DNA of 64,000 bases from Celeribacter halophilus (GTDB lineage: Bacteria; Pseudomonadota; Alphaproteobacteria; Rhodobacterales; Rhodobacteraceae): assembly GCF_900114135.1 (NCBI RefSeq), contig NZ_FORY01000001.1:180609-244608 (forward strand), written 5' to 3'. Below, piece after piece: positions 54,932 to 63,836 of this stretch (within the stretch, counting starts at the first letter, position 1; every line of letters starts with the position of its first letter). The position numbers and the translations under genes are program-made. The notes beneath the pieces were generated by a model. It ran no database searches. It worked only from the letters and a program-made list of their open reading frames with translations, and was not told the DNA's origin.

Positions 54932-56338
54932 ATGGTCGCACTCGATCAATCCCCTGCGCAAGAGAGCCAGGGCGCGGCGGATCATACCGCCAAATTCTAC
55001 CGCGCCGCGTGGCGCTGGCATTTCTATGCCGGACTTTATGTCATTCCGTTTTTCATCATGCTGGCTGTGACAGGTATGCTGATGATGTGGATCGCCTTTA
55101 TCGACGGGCGCGACGGGGAGAAAACCGCCGTGATCCCGCAAGAGGCACCGCTTGCTGTCTCCGTTCAGGCGCAGGCCGCGCTGGATGCGTTTCCGGATGG
55201 CCGCCTTATCCAATATGTTGCCCCGCGTGCCGACGATCTGGCAGCATTGTTTCGCATTGATACGGACGCGGGCGCGATGGTGGCTGTGGTCGATCCCTAC
55301 ACGGCAGATGTGCTCGAAACCTTCCCGCGCCGTTCCGGCCTTTACGATCTCATGGACAACACCCACGGCGAGCTTTTGATCGGTGTCACGGGCGACCGTA
55401 TGGTCGAGATCGCCGCCTCTTTGGGGGTGATCCTGTTGGTGACAGGGCTTTATCTCTGGTGGCCACGCGAGGCGCGTTTGCGGGAGGCCTTGTTGCCCAA
55501 CCTGCGGGCACGCGGACGGGCGCTGTGGAAAAACCTGCATTCGGTTGTGGGCATATGGATTTCGGTGATCCTGTTATTCTTCCTCATCTCGGGTCTGTCT
55601 TGGGCCGGTGTCTGGGGGGAGAAGGTTGTTCAGGCCTGGTCCAGTTTTCCCGCCGAGAAATGGGGCGCGCCTCTGTCGGATGTGACCCACGGTTCGATGA
55701 ATGACGGCCCGAAAGAAGTGCCTTGGGCCTTGGAGCAAACGCTCATGCCCGCGTCAGGGTCTCTGTTCGGTGAAGACGGGTTGAAGGCCGGTGTTCCCGT
55801 GACCCTCGACACGATGGATGCGTTGGCACGCGAGATCGGGTTTGATGCGCGCTATCAGATGAACTTGCCCAAGGGCGAGACGGGCGTTTTCACCTTTTCG
55901 CGCGATAGTATGAACACGGACAGCGTTGATCCTTTGTCGGATCGCACCGTTCATGTGGATCGCTACACGGGGAAAATTCTCGCCGATGTCCGCTATGAGG
56001 ATTATTCTCTGATGGGCAAGGCGATGGCCGTAGGCATTGCGCTCCACATGGGCACGGCAGGGCTTTGGGTCATTCTGTTGAACACGGTCTTCTGCCTCTC
56101 GGAGATCTTCCTGTGTGTGTCCGGTGTGGTCATGTGGTGGAAACGTCGTCCCTCAGGGTCGTTCCGTATCGCGCCTCCGCCGATGCCAAAGAACATGCCG
56201 CTTTGGAAAGGGGCTGTGGTGCTCGGGCTGTTGCTGAGCTTTGCGTTCCCGATGGCAGGGCTGACGCTCCTGACTGTGTTGCTTCTGGATTGGCTGGTGA
56301 TCAGTCGGGTTCCTGCACTCAGACGCGTGCTTCTGTAA
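54932..56338 (+). CDS. PepSY-associated membrane protein (possible iron-siderophore reductase)
   Basis: 468 aa from the ATG at 54932. Four hydrophobic anchors (about 30-58, 155-178, 202-225 and the C-terminal 370-460) alternate with periplasmic domains; the AWRWHFYAGLYVIPF start and the GDRMVEIAASLGVILLVTGLYLWWPR segment are family hallmarks. Its His residues may bind haem. Members reduce or handle siderophore-bound iron at the inner membrane. It is paired with the CPLC protein upstream; a hairpin follows the stop. Confidence 0.82.
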   Translation: MVALDQSPAQESQGAADHTAKFYRAAWRWHFYAGLYVIPFFIMLAVTGMLMMWIAFIDGRDGEKTAVIPQEAPLAVSVQAQAALDAFPDGRLIQYVAPRADDLAALFRIDTDAGAMVAVVDPYTADVLETFPRRSGLYDLMDNTHGELLIGVTGDRMVEIAASLGVILLVTGLYLWWPREARLREALLPNLRARGRALWKNLHSVVGIWISVILLFFLISGLSWAGVWGEKVVQAWSSFPAEKWGAPLSDVTHGSMNDGPKEVPWALEQTLMPASGSLFGEDGLKAGVPVTLDTMDALAREIGFDARYQMNLPKGETGVFTFSRDSMNTDSVDPLSDRTVHVDRYTGKILADVRYEDYSLMGKAMAVGIALHMGTAGLWVILLNTVFCLSEIFLCVSGVVMWWKRRPSGSFRIAPPPMPKNMPLWKGAVVLGLLLSFAFPMAGLTLLTVLLLDWLVISRVPALRRVLL

Positions 56339-56354
56339 GCATGAGCTTTTCTGA

Positions 56355-56382
56355 CATGGCCGGTCTGCGAGGGTCGGCCATG
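56355..56382 (+). terminator. hairpin after the PepSY gene
   Basis: CATGGCCG-GTCTGCGAGGGT-CGGCCATG is a perfect eight-base stem followed by CTTGTTATG, 16 bases after the stop; a weak terminator at best. Confidence 0.55.
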
Positions 56383-56430
56383 CTTGTTATGCGCTTGACT
56401 TGGCCGTGAAGCGCGGCCAAGCCTTGCCCC

Positions 56431-57879
56431 ATGACGGATATGAGACCTGTTGGATATGTGATCGGCACGCTCGTTTCCCTTTTGGGGATGACGATGGTGA
56501 TCCCCATGATGATCGACCTGTATTTCGGGTCTGGGGATTGGGATGTGTTTTTCACCTCTGGTGTGATCACTTTCGGCTTCGGGGTGGCCTTGATGCTCTC
56601 GACCCAGAACGGTCAGCAGCAGGGGCTGTCCATTCAGCAGATGTTCCTGCTGACCACGCTGATCTGGCTCATTTTGCCCTTGTTCGGCGGTATCCCCTTC
56701 ATTCTTGGCGCGACCGAGGCCAGCCTGACGGATGCGTTTTTCGAAGCCATGTCGGGAGTCACCACCACGGGTGCGACTGTGTTTTCTGGGCTTGATGATC
56801 TGCCCGAAGGCATTCTGCTCTGGCGGTCGATGTTGCAATGGTTCGGTGGCGTCGGGATCATTGTGGTCGCTATGGTCTTCCTGCCCGAACTCAAAGTGGG
56901 CGGGATGCAGGTGTTTCGCACGGAAGCCTTTGATACGGATGGAAAAGTCCTGCCGCGCGCGGGGGAGATCGCAGCGCGTATTTCGGTCATCTATGTGGCG
57001 CTGACGGTCCTGTGCTTTCTGGGCTATTTGCTGGTGGGCATGACAATTTTCGACGCGCTCAACCATGCGCTCACCACGCTGTCCACCGGCGGGTTCTCTA
57101 CTCATGATGCGTCTTTCGGAGCCTTTCAGGGGCCTGCGGAATATGTATCCGCTTTCTTCATGATACTCGCCAGCCTGCCATTCGTGCGCTATGTGCAGCT
57201 CATCGCCGGCACGGCCAAACCTTTCTGGCGTGACACGCAAATCCATGCCTATTTGACGATTATCTTCGGTCTGACGGTCGGGTTCTCAGTCTACCGTCTT
57301 GTGGTCAATGCCGACCATTTCGAACATTCCTTCCGCGAAGGTCTGTTCAATGTTACGTCGATCATTTCCGGCACAGGCTATGCCTCGGTGGATTACCAGC
57401 TTTGGGGCGCTTTTCCTGCGGTGGCGTTTTTCTTCATTGGTCTGATCGGCGGATGCGCGGGGTCAACCGCCTGTTCGGTCAAGATTTTCCGCTATCAGCT
57501 TTTGTGGGCCTCGATGCGGGCGCAAATCCGCAAGATCCACAGCCCCAACGGTGTTTTCACCCCGCGCTATCAAGGGCACCCTGTGACTGAGGATGTGCTG
57601 TCCTCTGTTATGGCTTTCTTTTCGTTTTTCATCGTCACACTCGGCGTCACAGCGGTGCTTCTGGCGGCGACAGGGCTGGATTTTATCACGGCAATTTCCG
57701 GTGCCGCCACGGCATTGGCCTGTGTGGGGCCGGGGCTGGGAGATATCATCGGACCTGCGGGGAATTTTGCGACATTGAACGAGCCTGCCAAGTGGATTTT
57801 GTGCATCGCGATGCTGATCGGGCGGCTGGAGGTCATGTCGGTTTTCGCGCTGTTTACCATTCGTTTCTGGCGCGGTTGA
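56431..57879 (+). CDS. trkH: Trk/Ktr-type potassium uptake protein
   Basis: 482 aa with about ten membrane segments arranged in four pore repeats. Selectivity-filter-like loops appear at TTTGATVF near 110, LTTLSTGGFS near 215, GTGYASVDY near 314 and LACVGPGL near 428. It forms the K+ channel subunit that works with TrkA; trkA is not in the window. No clear Shine-Dalgarno precedes the ATG at 56431. A perfect bidirectional terminator follows. Confidence 0.92.
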   Translation: MTDMRPVGYVIGTLVSLLGMTMVIPMMIDLYFGSGDWDVFFTSGVITFGFGVALMLSTQNGQQQGLSIQQMFLLTTLIWLILPLFGGIPFILGATEASLTDAFFEAMSGVTTTGATVFSGLDDLPEGILLWRSMLQWFGGVGIIVVAMVFLPELKVGGMQVFRTEAFDTDGKVLPRAGEIAARISVIYVALTVLCFLGYLLVGMTIFDALNHALTTLSTGGFSTHDASFGAFQGPAEYVSAFFMILASLPFVRYVQLIAGTAKPFWRDTQIHAYLTIIFGLTVGFSVYRLVVNADHFEHSFREGLFNVTSIISGTGYASVDYQLWGAFPAVAFFFIGLIGGCAGSTACSVKIFRYQLLWASMRAQIRKIHSPNGVFTPRYQGHPVTEDVLSSVMAFFSFFIVTLGVTAVLLAATGLDFITAISGAATALACVGPGLGDIIGPAGNFATLNEPAKWILCIAMLIGRLEVMSVFALFTIRFWRG

Positions 57880-57908
57880 AGGCGTCTTCCCATTGCGCTC
57901 AGTCAAAG

Positions 57909-57935
57909 AAAACCCCGCCGGAGAGGCGGGGTTTT
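57909..57935. terminator. bidirectional intrinsic terminator
   Basis: AAAACCCCGCC-GGAGA-GGCGGGGTTTT is a perfect eleven-base stem with U-tracts on both strands, between trkH and the convergent pseudoprotease gene. Confidence 0.95.
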
Positions 57936-57969
57936 GTGGTTTTGAAGCTTTGCTATATAGCGCCGGAGA

Positions 57970-59709
57970 TCAGTTCCAGCAGCTCACCAGAACCGTCATG
58001 TCGCGCCCGATGGAGACCAGATCGGCCTCCGAGGTGTTGCCGTCAGATGCGGCCATAGCCACGCCGTTTTGCGACAGGAAGCCTGCAAGTTTTTCCATGT
58101 CATAGGCAAAGGCCACATCTTCGGGAAGGCTGCGTCCTTCCGGCACCACGGCGGAACCGGGGGCAAGCATACCGATCACAGCGCCGGCACTGTTGAGCAC
58201 CGGACCGCCCGCTTCACCCGGCAGTGCGGTCATGGCGAGGCGCAAGAGGTCTTCTTCACCGGACAGGCCCTTGTGCTCTGCCATCAGCCCGTAGTTGAGC
58301 GTGGGCGCACCAAGGCGGCCCTCATAGGCAAAGCCGGAGACCGAGACTTCGGACTGAAGGCGCGGCAGGTGGCTGTCGAAACGGGCCACGGCAAGCGGAG
58401 CCAGAGGTTCTGTCGGGGTCAATAGCGCCATGCCATCGGCAGAGGCCGCGACCGTTGCGTCATAGGTTTCGTCCAGCGTGATCTTGGCACAGCTTGCGAC
58501 CAGTTCGGCGTCGGTCAGTACCGTGCCCTTGTCATCGACGTAAAAACCGCTGCCGGCTTTTTCAGGGCGGCGGATGTCGAGACCGGCCATGAGATCAATG
58601 TCCTGCGCGGCCCCGTCTCCGTAAGCATCGGGCAGGACGCCTTCGGTGGGGGCGAAAGAGGCTTGCATGGCCTCCAGCGCCATCTGATGCCGTTTCTCGT
58701 CACCCGTCGGCCAGATCAGGGTCCAGCCTTTGACCGTGCCATTTACCAGTCGTGCCTCGGTGTGGGAGGTGATGCGGGTGTTGGTGCCGGTGAGGCTGAA
58801 GCTGTTCTTGTCGCGCGAACGCGGGCCGTCCATCGGCACGATCTCAAGCGTCTGCATGATCTCGTAAAGCCCGCCCAAAGTGGCCTCGTCGCCGGTTTGC
58901 GAGATCAAAAGCACCTGTGCTTCGGAGCCGTCTTTGGCGGTATATTTCGCAAACGGCGGCGAGTATTCGGCAAATTCCACCATCCCTGCGGGCAGGGTGA
59001 TCGAGACACCGGCCACCTCGTCCACCACGGGGGTGAGATCAAGGCTGTCGATGACATCCTGGTAGGCTTTAAGAACCTCGGAGCGCTGGCGCGAGGTCAG
59101 GACACCCGTGGCCTCATAGCCTTGCATGGCCTGCCACTCGGACATGGCGCGGCGTGTGCCGGGGCCGAAAGCACCGTCGATGCCGGAGTTGTAGACGCCG
59201 GCAAAATGGAGCGCCCTTTGCAAGGCTTCGCGTGCCGGACGGTCCAGCTGCCGCTCGGAGGCGCGGGCCTGCGCGGGCGTCTCATCCAGTTCGACCGGAG
59301 TGATCGCAGCGTCGATGACTTGTTCGGTGGGCGCCTCTATGGCCTGCTGTGCTTCCACAGGGGCAAGTGTGGAGACATTAACACCTACCGGCCAGAAGGC
59401 ATCGCGGAAACCGGAGCCGTCGGTCAGGTAGCTGTCACCGGGAATACGTCCCTGAGCACGCAGCGCGCGGCGGGCGGCTTCGGCTTCGGCTTCGGTCTCG
59501 TAAGGGCCAAGCGCGATGGCGTGCCAGCGGCCCGGCAGGTTGAACCCCACGACATTGGGCAATTCGCCAGCGTAGCCACGTGCGGCCTCCGTGGCTTGTG
59601 TGAGGGAGGGTTGCGCCTCGATCTGAATCCATTGTTCAGCACAAAGCGCCGTGGTGAGAAACAGAGAGGCGGCAACGCCGAGAGGCGCAACTGCAAAAAA
59701 CCTAGTCAT
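57970..59709 (-). CDS. exported SPOR/peptidoglycan-binding protein with inactive trypsin-like domain
   Basis: 579 aa with AAGGG before the ATG at 59709. Signal peptide (1-23) then a SPOR-like domain (about 25-105), a peptidoglycan-binding_1 domain (about 157-213; GIDGAFGPGTRRAMSEWQ), a middle domain, and a trypsin/DegP-like fold (about 390-560). The fold keeps GSGFYVDDKGTVLTDAELV and GEAGGPVLNSAGAVIGM, but the catalytic His (expected in the NAHVV-like position) is Glu and the GDSGGP serine is Ala. It is very probably a non-catalytic binder in the periplasm. Glu-Ala repeats occur near 70. Confidence 0.82.
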   Translation of the reverse strand: MTRFFAVAPLGVAASLFLTTALCAEQWIQIEAQPSLTQATEAARGYAGELPNVVGFNLPGRWHAIALGPYETEAEAEAARRALRAQGRIPGDSYLTDGSGFRDAFWPVGVNVSTLAPVEAQQAIEAPTEQVIDAAITPVELDETPAQARASERQLDRPAREALQRALHFAGVYNSGIDGAFGPGTRRAMSEWQAMQGYEATGVLTSRQRSEVLKAYQDVIDSLDLTPVVDEVAGVSITLPAGMVEFAEYSPPFAKYTAKDGSEAQVLLISQTGDEATLGGLYEIMQTLEIVPMDGPRSRDKNSFSLTGTNTRITSHTEARLVNGTVKGWTLIWPTGDEKRHQMALEAMQASFAPTEGVLPDAYGDGAAQDIDLMAGLDIRRPEKAGSGFYVDDKGTVLTDAELVASCAKITLDETYDATVAASADGMALLTPTEPLAPLAVARFDSHLPRLQSEVSVSGFAYEGRLGAPTLNYGLMAEHKGLSGEEDLLRLAMTALPGEAGGPVLNSAGAVIGMLAPGSAVVPEGRSLPEDVAFAYDMEKLAGFLSQNGVAMAASDGNTSEADLVSIGRDMTVLVSCWN

Positions 59710-60016
59710 GAAAACCCTTACTTCTTGGCGAACGGGCTGTTGCCCTTGTCCGGTATTCTGTCATCGCGCGTTAAGAAAGCAGGTTTCAGGCCGAGGTCAA
59801 CATGCACACGGTCCCACATGTGCAGAAATGAAGGAGGTGTGATCTAAATCGGTCGGTTTGCAGTCAATTCGGGCGGCGAAGGCGGGTCTTCTGCATGGCT
59901 GACATTGACGCCCCCCTCGGGCTTGCCTATTGAAGAGCCGCGTTTGACGCGCTCAAACCGGCGACGAAAGCCCGGCGTTGAAACTCTGGTGACGAAACTC
60001 TGGCGAAAGACCTCCC
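59710..60016. other. divergent intergenic region before glyQ, no firm gene
   Basis: It carries the promoters of the pseudoprotease gene and glyQ. A 33-codon minus-strand frame (59718-59819, MWDRVHVDLGLKP...) ends next to the pseudoprotease start but has no ribosome-binding site. A direct repeat GAAACTCTGG occurs twice near 59979-60003. No other feature can be supported. Confidence 0.4.
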
Positions 60017-60961
60017 ATGTCCGAGACTGTAGACAAACCGCGTTCCTTTCAGGAAATCATCCTGAGGCTTCAGGCCTATTGGGCCGCGAAAGGCTGTGCC
60101 GTGCTCCAGCCCTATGACATGGAAGTGGGGGCGGGGACCTTCCATCCGGCGACGACGCTGCGCTCTCTGGGCTCGACGCCTTGGGCCGCTTCCTATGTGC
60201 AGCCCTCGCGCCGTCCGACGGACGGGCGCTATGGTGAAAACCCGAATCGCTTGCAGCACTACTACCAATATCAGGTGCTCATCAAACCCAGCCCGCCGGA
60301 TTTGCAGGATCTCTATCTCGGTTCCCTGAAGGCCATCGGGATCGATGCCGAATTGCACGACATCCGCTTCGTCGAGGACGACTGGGAAAGCCCGACCTTG
60401 GGCGCTTGGGGCCTTGGTTGGGAAGTCTGGTGCGATGGCATGGAAGTGTCGCAGTTCACCTATTTCCAACAGGTCGGCGGCCATGACTGCAGACCCGTTT
60501 CCGGCGAATTGACCTACGGGCTGGAACGTCTGGCCATGTATGTGCTGGGCATCGATCACGTTATGGACATGCCCTACAACGATCCGGACGCTCCGATCGC
60601 GTTGTCCTATGGCGATGTGTTCAAGCAAACCGAGGAAGAATATTCCCGCCACAACTTTGACGCGGCCAATACCGAGATGCTTTTGAAGCATTTCGAAGAG
60701 GCCGAGGCAGAATGTCATGCGCTTCTGGCGCAGCCTGCCGAAGACCCGAAAACCGGCAAGCGCATCATCATGGTCCATCCGGCCTATGATCAATGTATCA
60801 AGGCCTCGCACCTCTTCAACCTGCTGGATGCGCGCGGTGTGATCTCGGTGACCGAACGTCAGGCCTATATCGGACGTGTGCGGACACTGGCCAAAGCCTG
60901 TGCCGATGCGTTTGTCCAGACCACGGCGGGCGGCTGGACGCCCGAGGTCGAAGAGGCATGA
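60017..60961 (+). CDS. glyQ: glycyl-tRNA synthetase alpha subunit
   Basis: 314 aa, usual size. Class II aminoacyl-tRNA synthetase catalytic subunit: [18 protein letters not shown] near 29-46 and [24 protein letters not shown] near 67-90 are the class II motifs of GlyQ. It forms the tetrameric (alpha2 beta2) enzyme with GlyS. The stop overlaps the ATG of a small membrane gene inserted between glyQ and glyS. Confidence 0.97.
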   Translation: MSETVDKPRSFQEIILRLQAYWAAKGCAVLQPYDMEVGAGTFHPATTLRSLGSTPWAASYVQPSRRPTDGRYGENPNRLQHYYQYQVLIKPSPPDLQDLYLGSLKAIGIDAELHDIRFVEDDWESPTLGAWGLGWEVWCDGMEVSQFTYFQQVGGHDCRPVSGELTYGLERLAMYVLGIDHVMDMPYNDPDAPIALSYGDVFKQTEEEYSRHNFDAANTEMLLKHFEEAEAECHALLAQPAEDPKTGKRIIMVHPAYDQCIKASHLFNLLDARGVISVTERQAYIGRVRTLAKACADAFVQTTAGGWTPEVEEA

Positions 60962-61485
60962 ACGGCAAACTGGTCGCAGGTGGTATCGTGATCTCCGCAC
61001 TCGTTTTCGGCGCTGGCCTCTATTATTCGCAGGTCTACGCCTATTATGACGCGATCCCGGCGGATGCTCCGGCGGCCACGATCCGTGTGACCACGTTTGA
61101 AGGCGTGCAAGAAGACATCCTTGCGGAAAATTTCACAGGGATTGATGCGGAGACCTCTCCCATCAAGTTCCGCGCCTGTTTCACCACGCCTTTGTCCCTG
61201 TCGATGATGACAGAGACCTTCCAGCCTTACGAAAACGCGGCCCCTTTGGTGGCGCAGAAATGGTTCAAGTGTTTCGACGCGGCAACCATCGGTGCCGATC
61301 TTGAGGCCGGACGCGCCATCGCCTTTCTAGGCGCAGAAAACACCCCCTATGGCATTGATCGTGTGGTCGCCATCTATCCCGATGGCCGCGGCTTTGCCTG
61401 GAACCAGATCAACCGCTGCGGGAAAGCCGTCTATGATGGCGATCCCGCCCCCGCGGGCTGTCCGCCCGCACCTGAAGGAAACTGA
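60958..61485 (+). CDS. membrane-anchored small protein inserted between glyQ and glyS (DUF6446-like)
   Basis: 175 aa from the ATG at 60958, overlapping the glyQ stop by ATGA. One N-terminal membrane helix (about 5-27) is followed by a periplasmic domain with Cys near 73, 104 and about 153-168 ([33 protein letters not shown]). It resembles the DUF6446 family that I associate with this same position in Rhodobacterales. Function unknown; linkage to aminoacylation is only positional. glyS begins 3 bases after its stop. Confidence 0.8.
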   Translation: MNGKLVAGGIVISALVFGAGLYYSQVYAYYDAIPADAPAATIRVTTFEGVQEDILAENFTGIDAETSPIKFRACFTTPLSLSMMTETFQPYENAAPLVAQKWFKCFDAATIGADLEAGRAIAFLGAENTPYGIDRVVAIYPDGRGFAWNQINRCGKAVYDGDPAPAGCPPAPEGN

Positions 61486-61488
61486 CCT

Positions 61489-63717
61489 ATGGCTGACTTG
61501 CTGATCGAGCTTTTCTCCGAAGAAATCCCCGCGCGGATGCAGAAACGCGCTTCGGAGGATTTGAAATCTCTGGTGACGAACGGTCTGGTCGAGGCCGGTC
61601 TGACCTATGCGAGCGCAGGGGCATTTGCCACACCGCGCCGTTTGGCATTGTCGGTCGAAGGGCTTCTGGACGCGTCGCCCACCACGGTGGAAGAACGCAA
61701 AGGTCCGCGTGTCGGTGCGCCGGAAAAAGCCCTCGAAGGCTTCTTGCGCGGGGCAGGGGTAAGCAAGGATGACCTCGAGATCCGCGACGAGAAAAAGGGT
61801 CAGGTCTATTTCGCCAAGATCACCAAGCCGGGCCGTCCGGCGGCAGAGATCGTGGCAGAGGTTCTGGAACATGCGATCCGCAACTTTCCGTGGCCGAAAT
61901 CCATGCGTTGGGGCTCAGGCAGCCTGAAATGGGTGCGCCCGCTGCATTCCATCCTCTGCATCCTCTCGAAAGAGGACGGAGCCGAGGTGGTTGATCTGGA
62001 GATCGACGGCATCAAGGCCGGCAACACTGCCTTCGGGCACCGCTTTATGGCGCCCAAGACATTCACGGTTTCGGGCTTTGACGACTATGTGACAAAGCTC
62101 AAACAGAATTTTGTCATGCTCGATCCGCAGGAACGCGCCGATCACATCTGGCATGACGCCAACAATCAGGCTTTCGCGCAGGGGCTTGAAGTGGTCGAGG
62201 ACAAGGGGCTTCTGGCCGAAGTGGCGGGGCTGGTGGAATTGCCGGTTGTGCTCATGGGCGATATTGAAGAGGACTTTCTCGGTCTGCCGCCAGAGGTGCT
62301 CCAGACCTCGATGAAAGAGCATCAGAAATTCTTCTCCGTGCGCAACCCTGCCACGGGCCGGATCGAGAAGTTCGTCACCGTTGCCAACCGCGAAACCAAG
62401 GACAATGGCGCGACCATTCTGGCGGGGAACCAGAAGGTGCTGGCGGCGCGTCTGTCGGATGCGAAATTTTTCTGGGAAAACGACAATCGCACTGTTGCAC
62501 GCGATGGTATGGAGGCCATGTCTGCCGCTCTTGCCAATGTCACTTTCCATAACAAACTCGGCAGTCAGGCCGCCCGCATCACCCGCATTGCAAGCCTTGC
62601 CCGCGAGATTGCCCCCATTGTCGGGGCCGATGCGGAGGAGGCGGCGCTGGCCGCGACCGTTGCCAAGGCGGATCTCAGTTCCGAAATGGTCTACGAATTC
62701 CCCGAGTTGCAAGGCATTATGGGCCGCTATTACGCCAAATCGGCAGGGCTGTCCGATGCCGTGGCCGATGCCTGCCGCGATCACTACAGCCCGCTTGGCC
62801 CGTCGGATGATGTGCCGACCGAGCCGGTGACGGTCGCCGTTGCACTGGCCGACAAGCTGGACACGCTCACCGGTTTCTGGGCGATTGACGAAAAGCCCAC
62901 GGGGTCGAAAGACCCCTTTGCCCTGCGTCGTGCGGCGCTTGGCGTGATCCGTCTGCTGCTTACCAATGATGTTCGCCTGCATCTTGATCGTTTCGTCGAT
63001 GCGCAGCTTCTGGCGCATCAGATCGCGGTTGCCGATGAAAACGACGGTATTATCGATACGCTCAAGGAAATCCTTGGCGAGATTGCCGAACACGGCGTTT
63101 TCGGCGCGGCTTTCGATGCGATCTCCGACAAACTTTCGGATGACGAAAAAGCCGCTGTGAACTCTGCTGCGGGCGGTGTGCCGGACACGTCCGAAGACCT
63201 GCTGGCCTTCTTCCATGACCGTCTCAAAGTCTTCCTGCGCGATGAGGGCATCCGTCACGATGTGATTGACGCCTGTCTTGTCATGGACGGCAATGACGAC
63301 ATCACGCTTCTGGTCAAACGTGCTCGCGCGCTGCAACAGATGCTTGATACGGAAGATGGCACCAACCTGATTCAGGGTTTCAAACGCGCCAACAACATCC
63401 TCACACAGGCCGAGGAGAAAGATGGCGTTGAATACAGCTATGGTCCCGACCTGAAATTTGCCGAGAGTGATGAGGAAAAAGCACTCTTTGCCGCGCTCGA
63501 CACGGCAGAGGCTGAAATCAAGCCCGCGATGGAGGCGGAAGACTTTACCGCCGCCATGTCCGCTATGGCCGATATGCGCCCCGCAGTGGATGCGTTTTTC
63601 GAGGCGGTGCAGGTCAATGCCGACAATGATGTGGTGCGCCGCAATCGTTTGAACCTCTTGGGGCGTATCCGTGACATCTGTCTTTCGGTGGCCGACCTCA
63701 CGCATATCGAAAGCTGA
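61489..63717 (+). CDS. glyS: glycyl-tRNA synthetase beta subunit
   Basis: 742 aa, at the long end for GlyS. Begins MADLLIELFSEEIPARM, with the HD-domain-like core (TILAGNQKVLAARLSDAKFFWEND near 310) and the LADKLDTLTGFWAI segment near 460 used in tRNA binding. The anticodon-binding C-terminus is present. An AAGGAA lies before the ATG. Third gene of the glyQ-orf-glyS operon. Confidence 0.96.
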   Translation: MADLLIELFSEEIPARMQKRASEDLKSLVTNGLVEAGLTYASAGAFATPRRLALSVEGLLDASPTTVEERKGPRVGAPEKALEGFLRGAGVSKDDLEIRDEKKGQVYFAKITKPGRPAAEIVAEVLEHAIRNFPWPKSMRWGSGSLKWVRPLHSILCILSKEDGAEVVDLEIDGIKAGNTAFGHRFMAPKTFTVSGFDDYVTKLKQNFVMLDPQERADHIWHDANNQAFAQGLEVVEDKGLLAEVAGLVELPVVLMGDIEEDFLGLPPEVLQTSMKEHQKFFSVRNPATGRIEKFVTVANRETKDNGATILAGNQKVLAARLSDAKFFWENDNRTVARDGMEAMSAALANVTFHNKLGSQAARITRIASLAREIAPIVGADAEEAALAATVAKADLSSEMVYEFPELQGIMGRYYAKSAGLSDAVADACRDHYSPLGPSDDVPTEPVTVAVALADKLDTLTGFWAIDEKPTGSKDPFALRRAALGVIRLLLTNDVRLHLDRFVDAQLLAHQIAVADENDGIIDTLKEILGEIAEHGVFGAAFDAISDKLSDDEKAAVNSAAGGVPDTSEDLLAFFHDRLKVFLRDEGIRHDVIDACLVMDGNDDITLLVKRARALQQMLDTEDGTNLIQGFKRANNILTQAEEKDGVEYSYGPDLKFAESDEEKALFAALDTAEAEIKPAMEAEDFTAAMSAMADMRPAVDAFFEAVQVNADNDVVRRNRLNLLGRIRDICLSVADLTHIES

Positions 63718-63836
63718 CACCCCTCGGAGACGCGCGGCGGCAACGGTCGTGCGTCATTTCTCGTGGTCATAGCGGATAACGGTTGCGCTCACAGGGGGCG
63801 CGGGCGTAGCTTTCCCTCTATCAGGGAGGTGCCGCA

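Noticed and set aside
59718-59819. 33-codon minus-strand frame MWDRVHVDLGLKP...
   Set aside because: No ribosome-binding site; lies in a divergent promoter region. Composition looks protein-like, so it is noted but not called.
61915-63720. 601-codon minus-strand open frame
   Set aside because: Mirror frame of glyS with no recognisable motif or ribosome-binding site.
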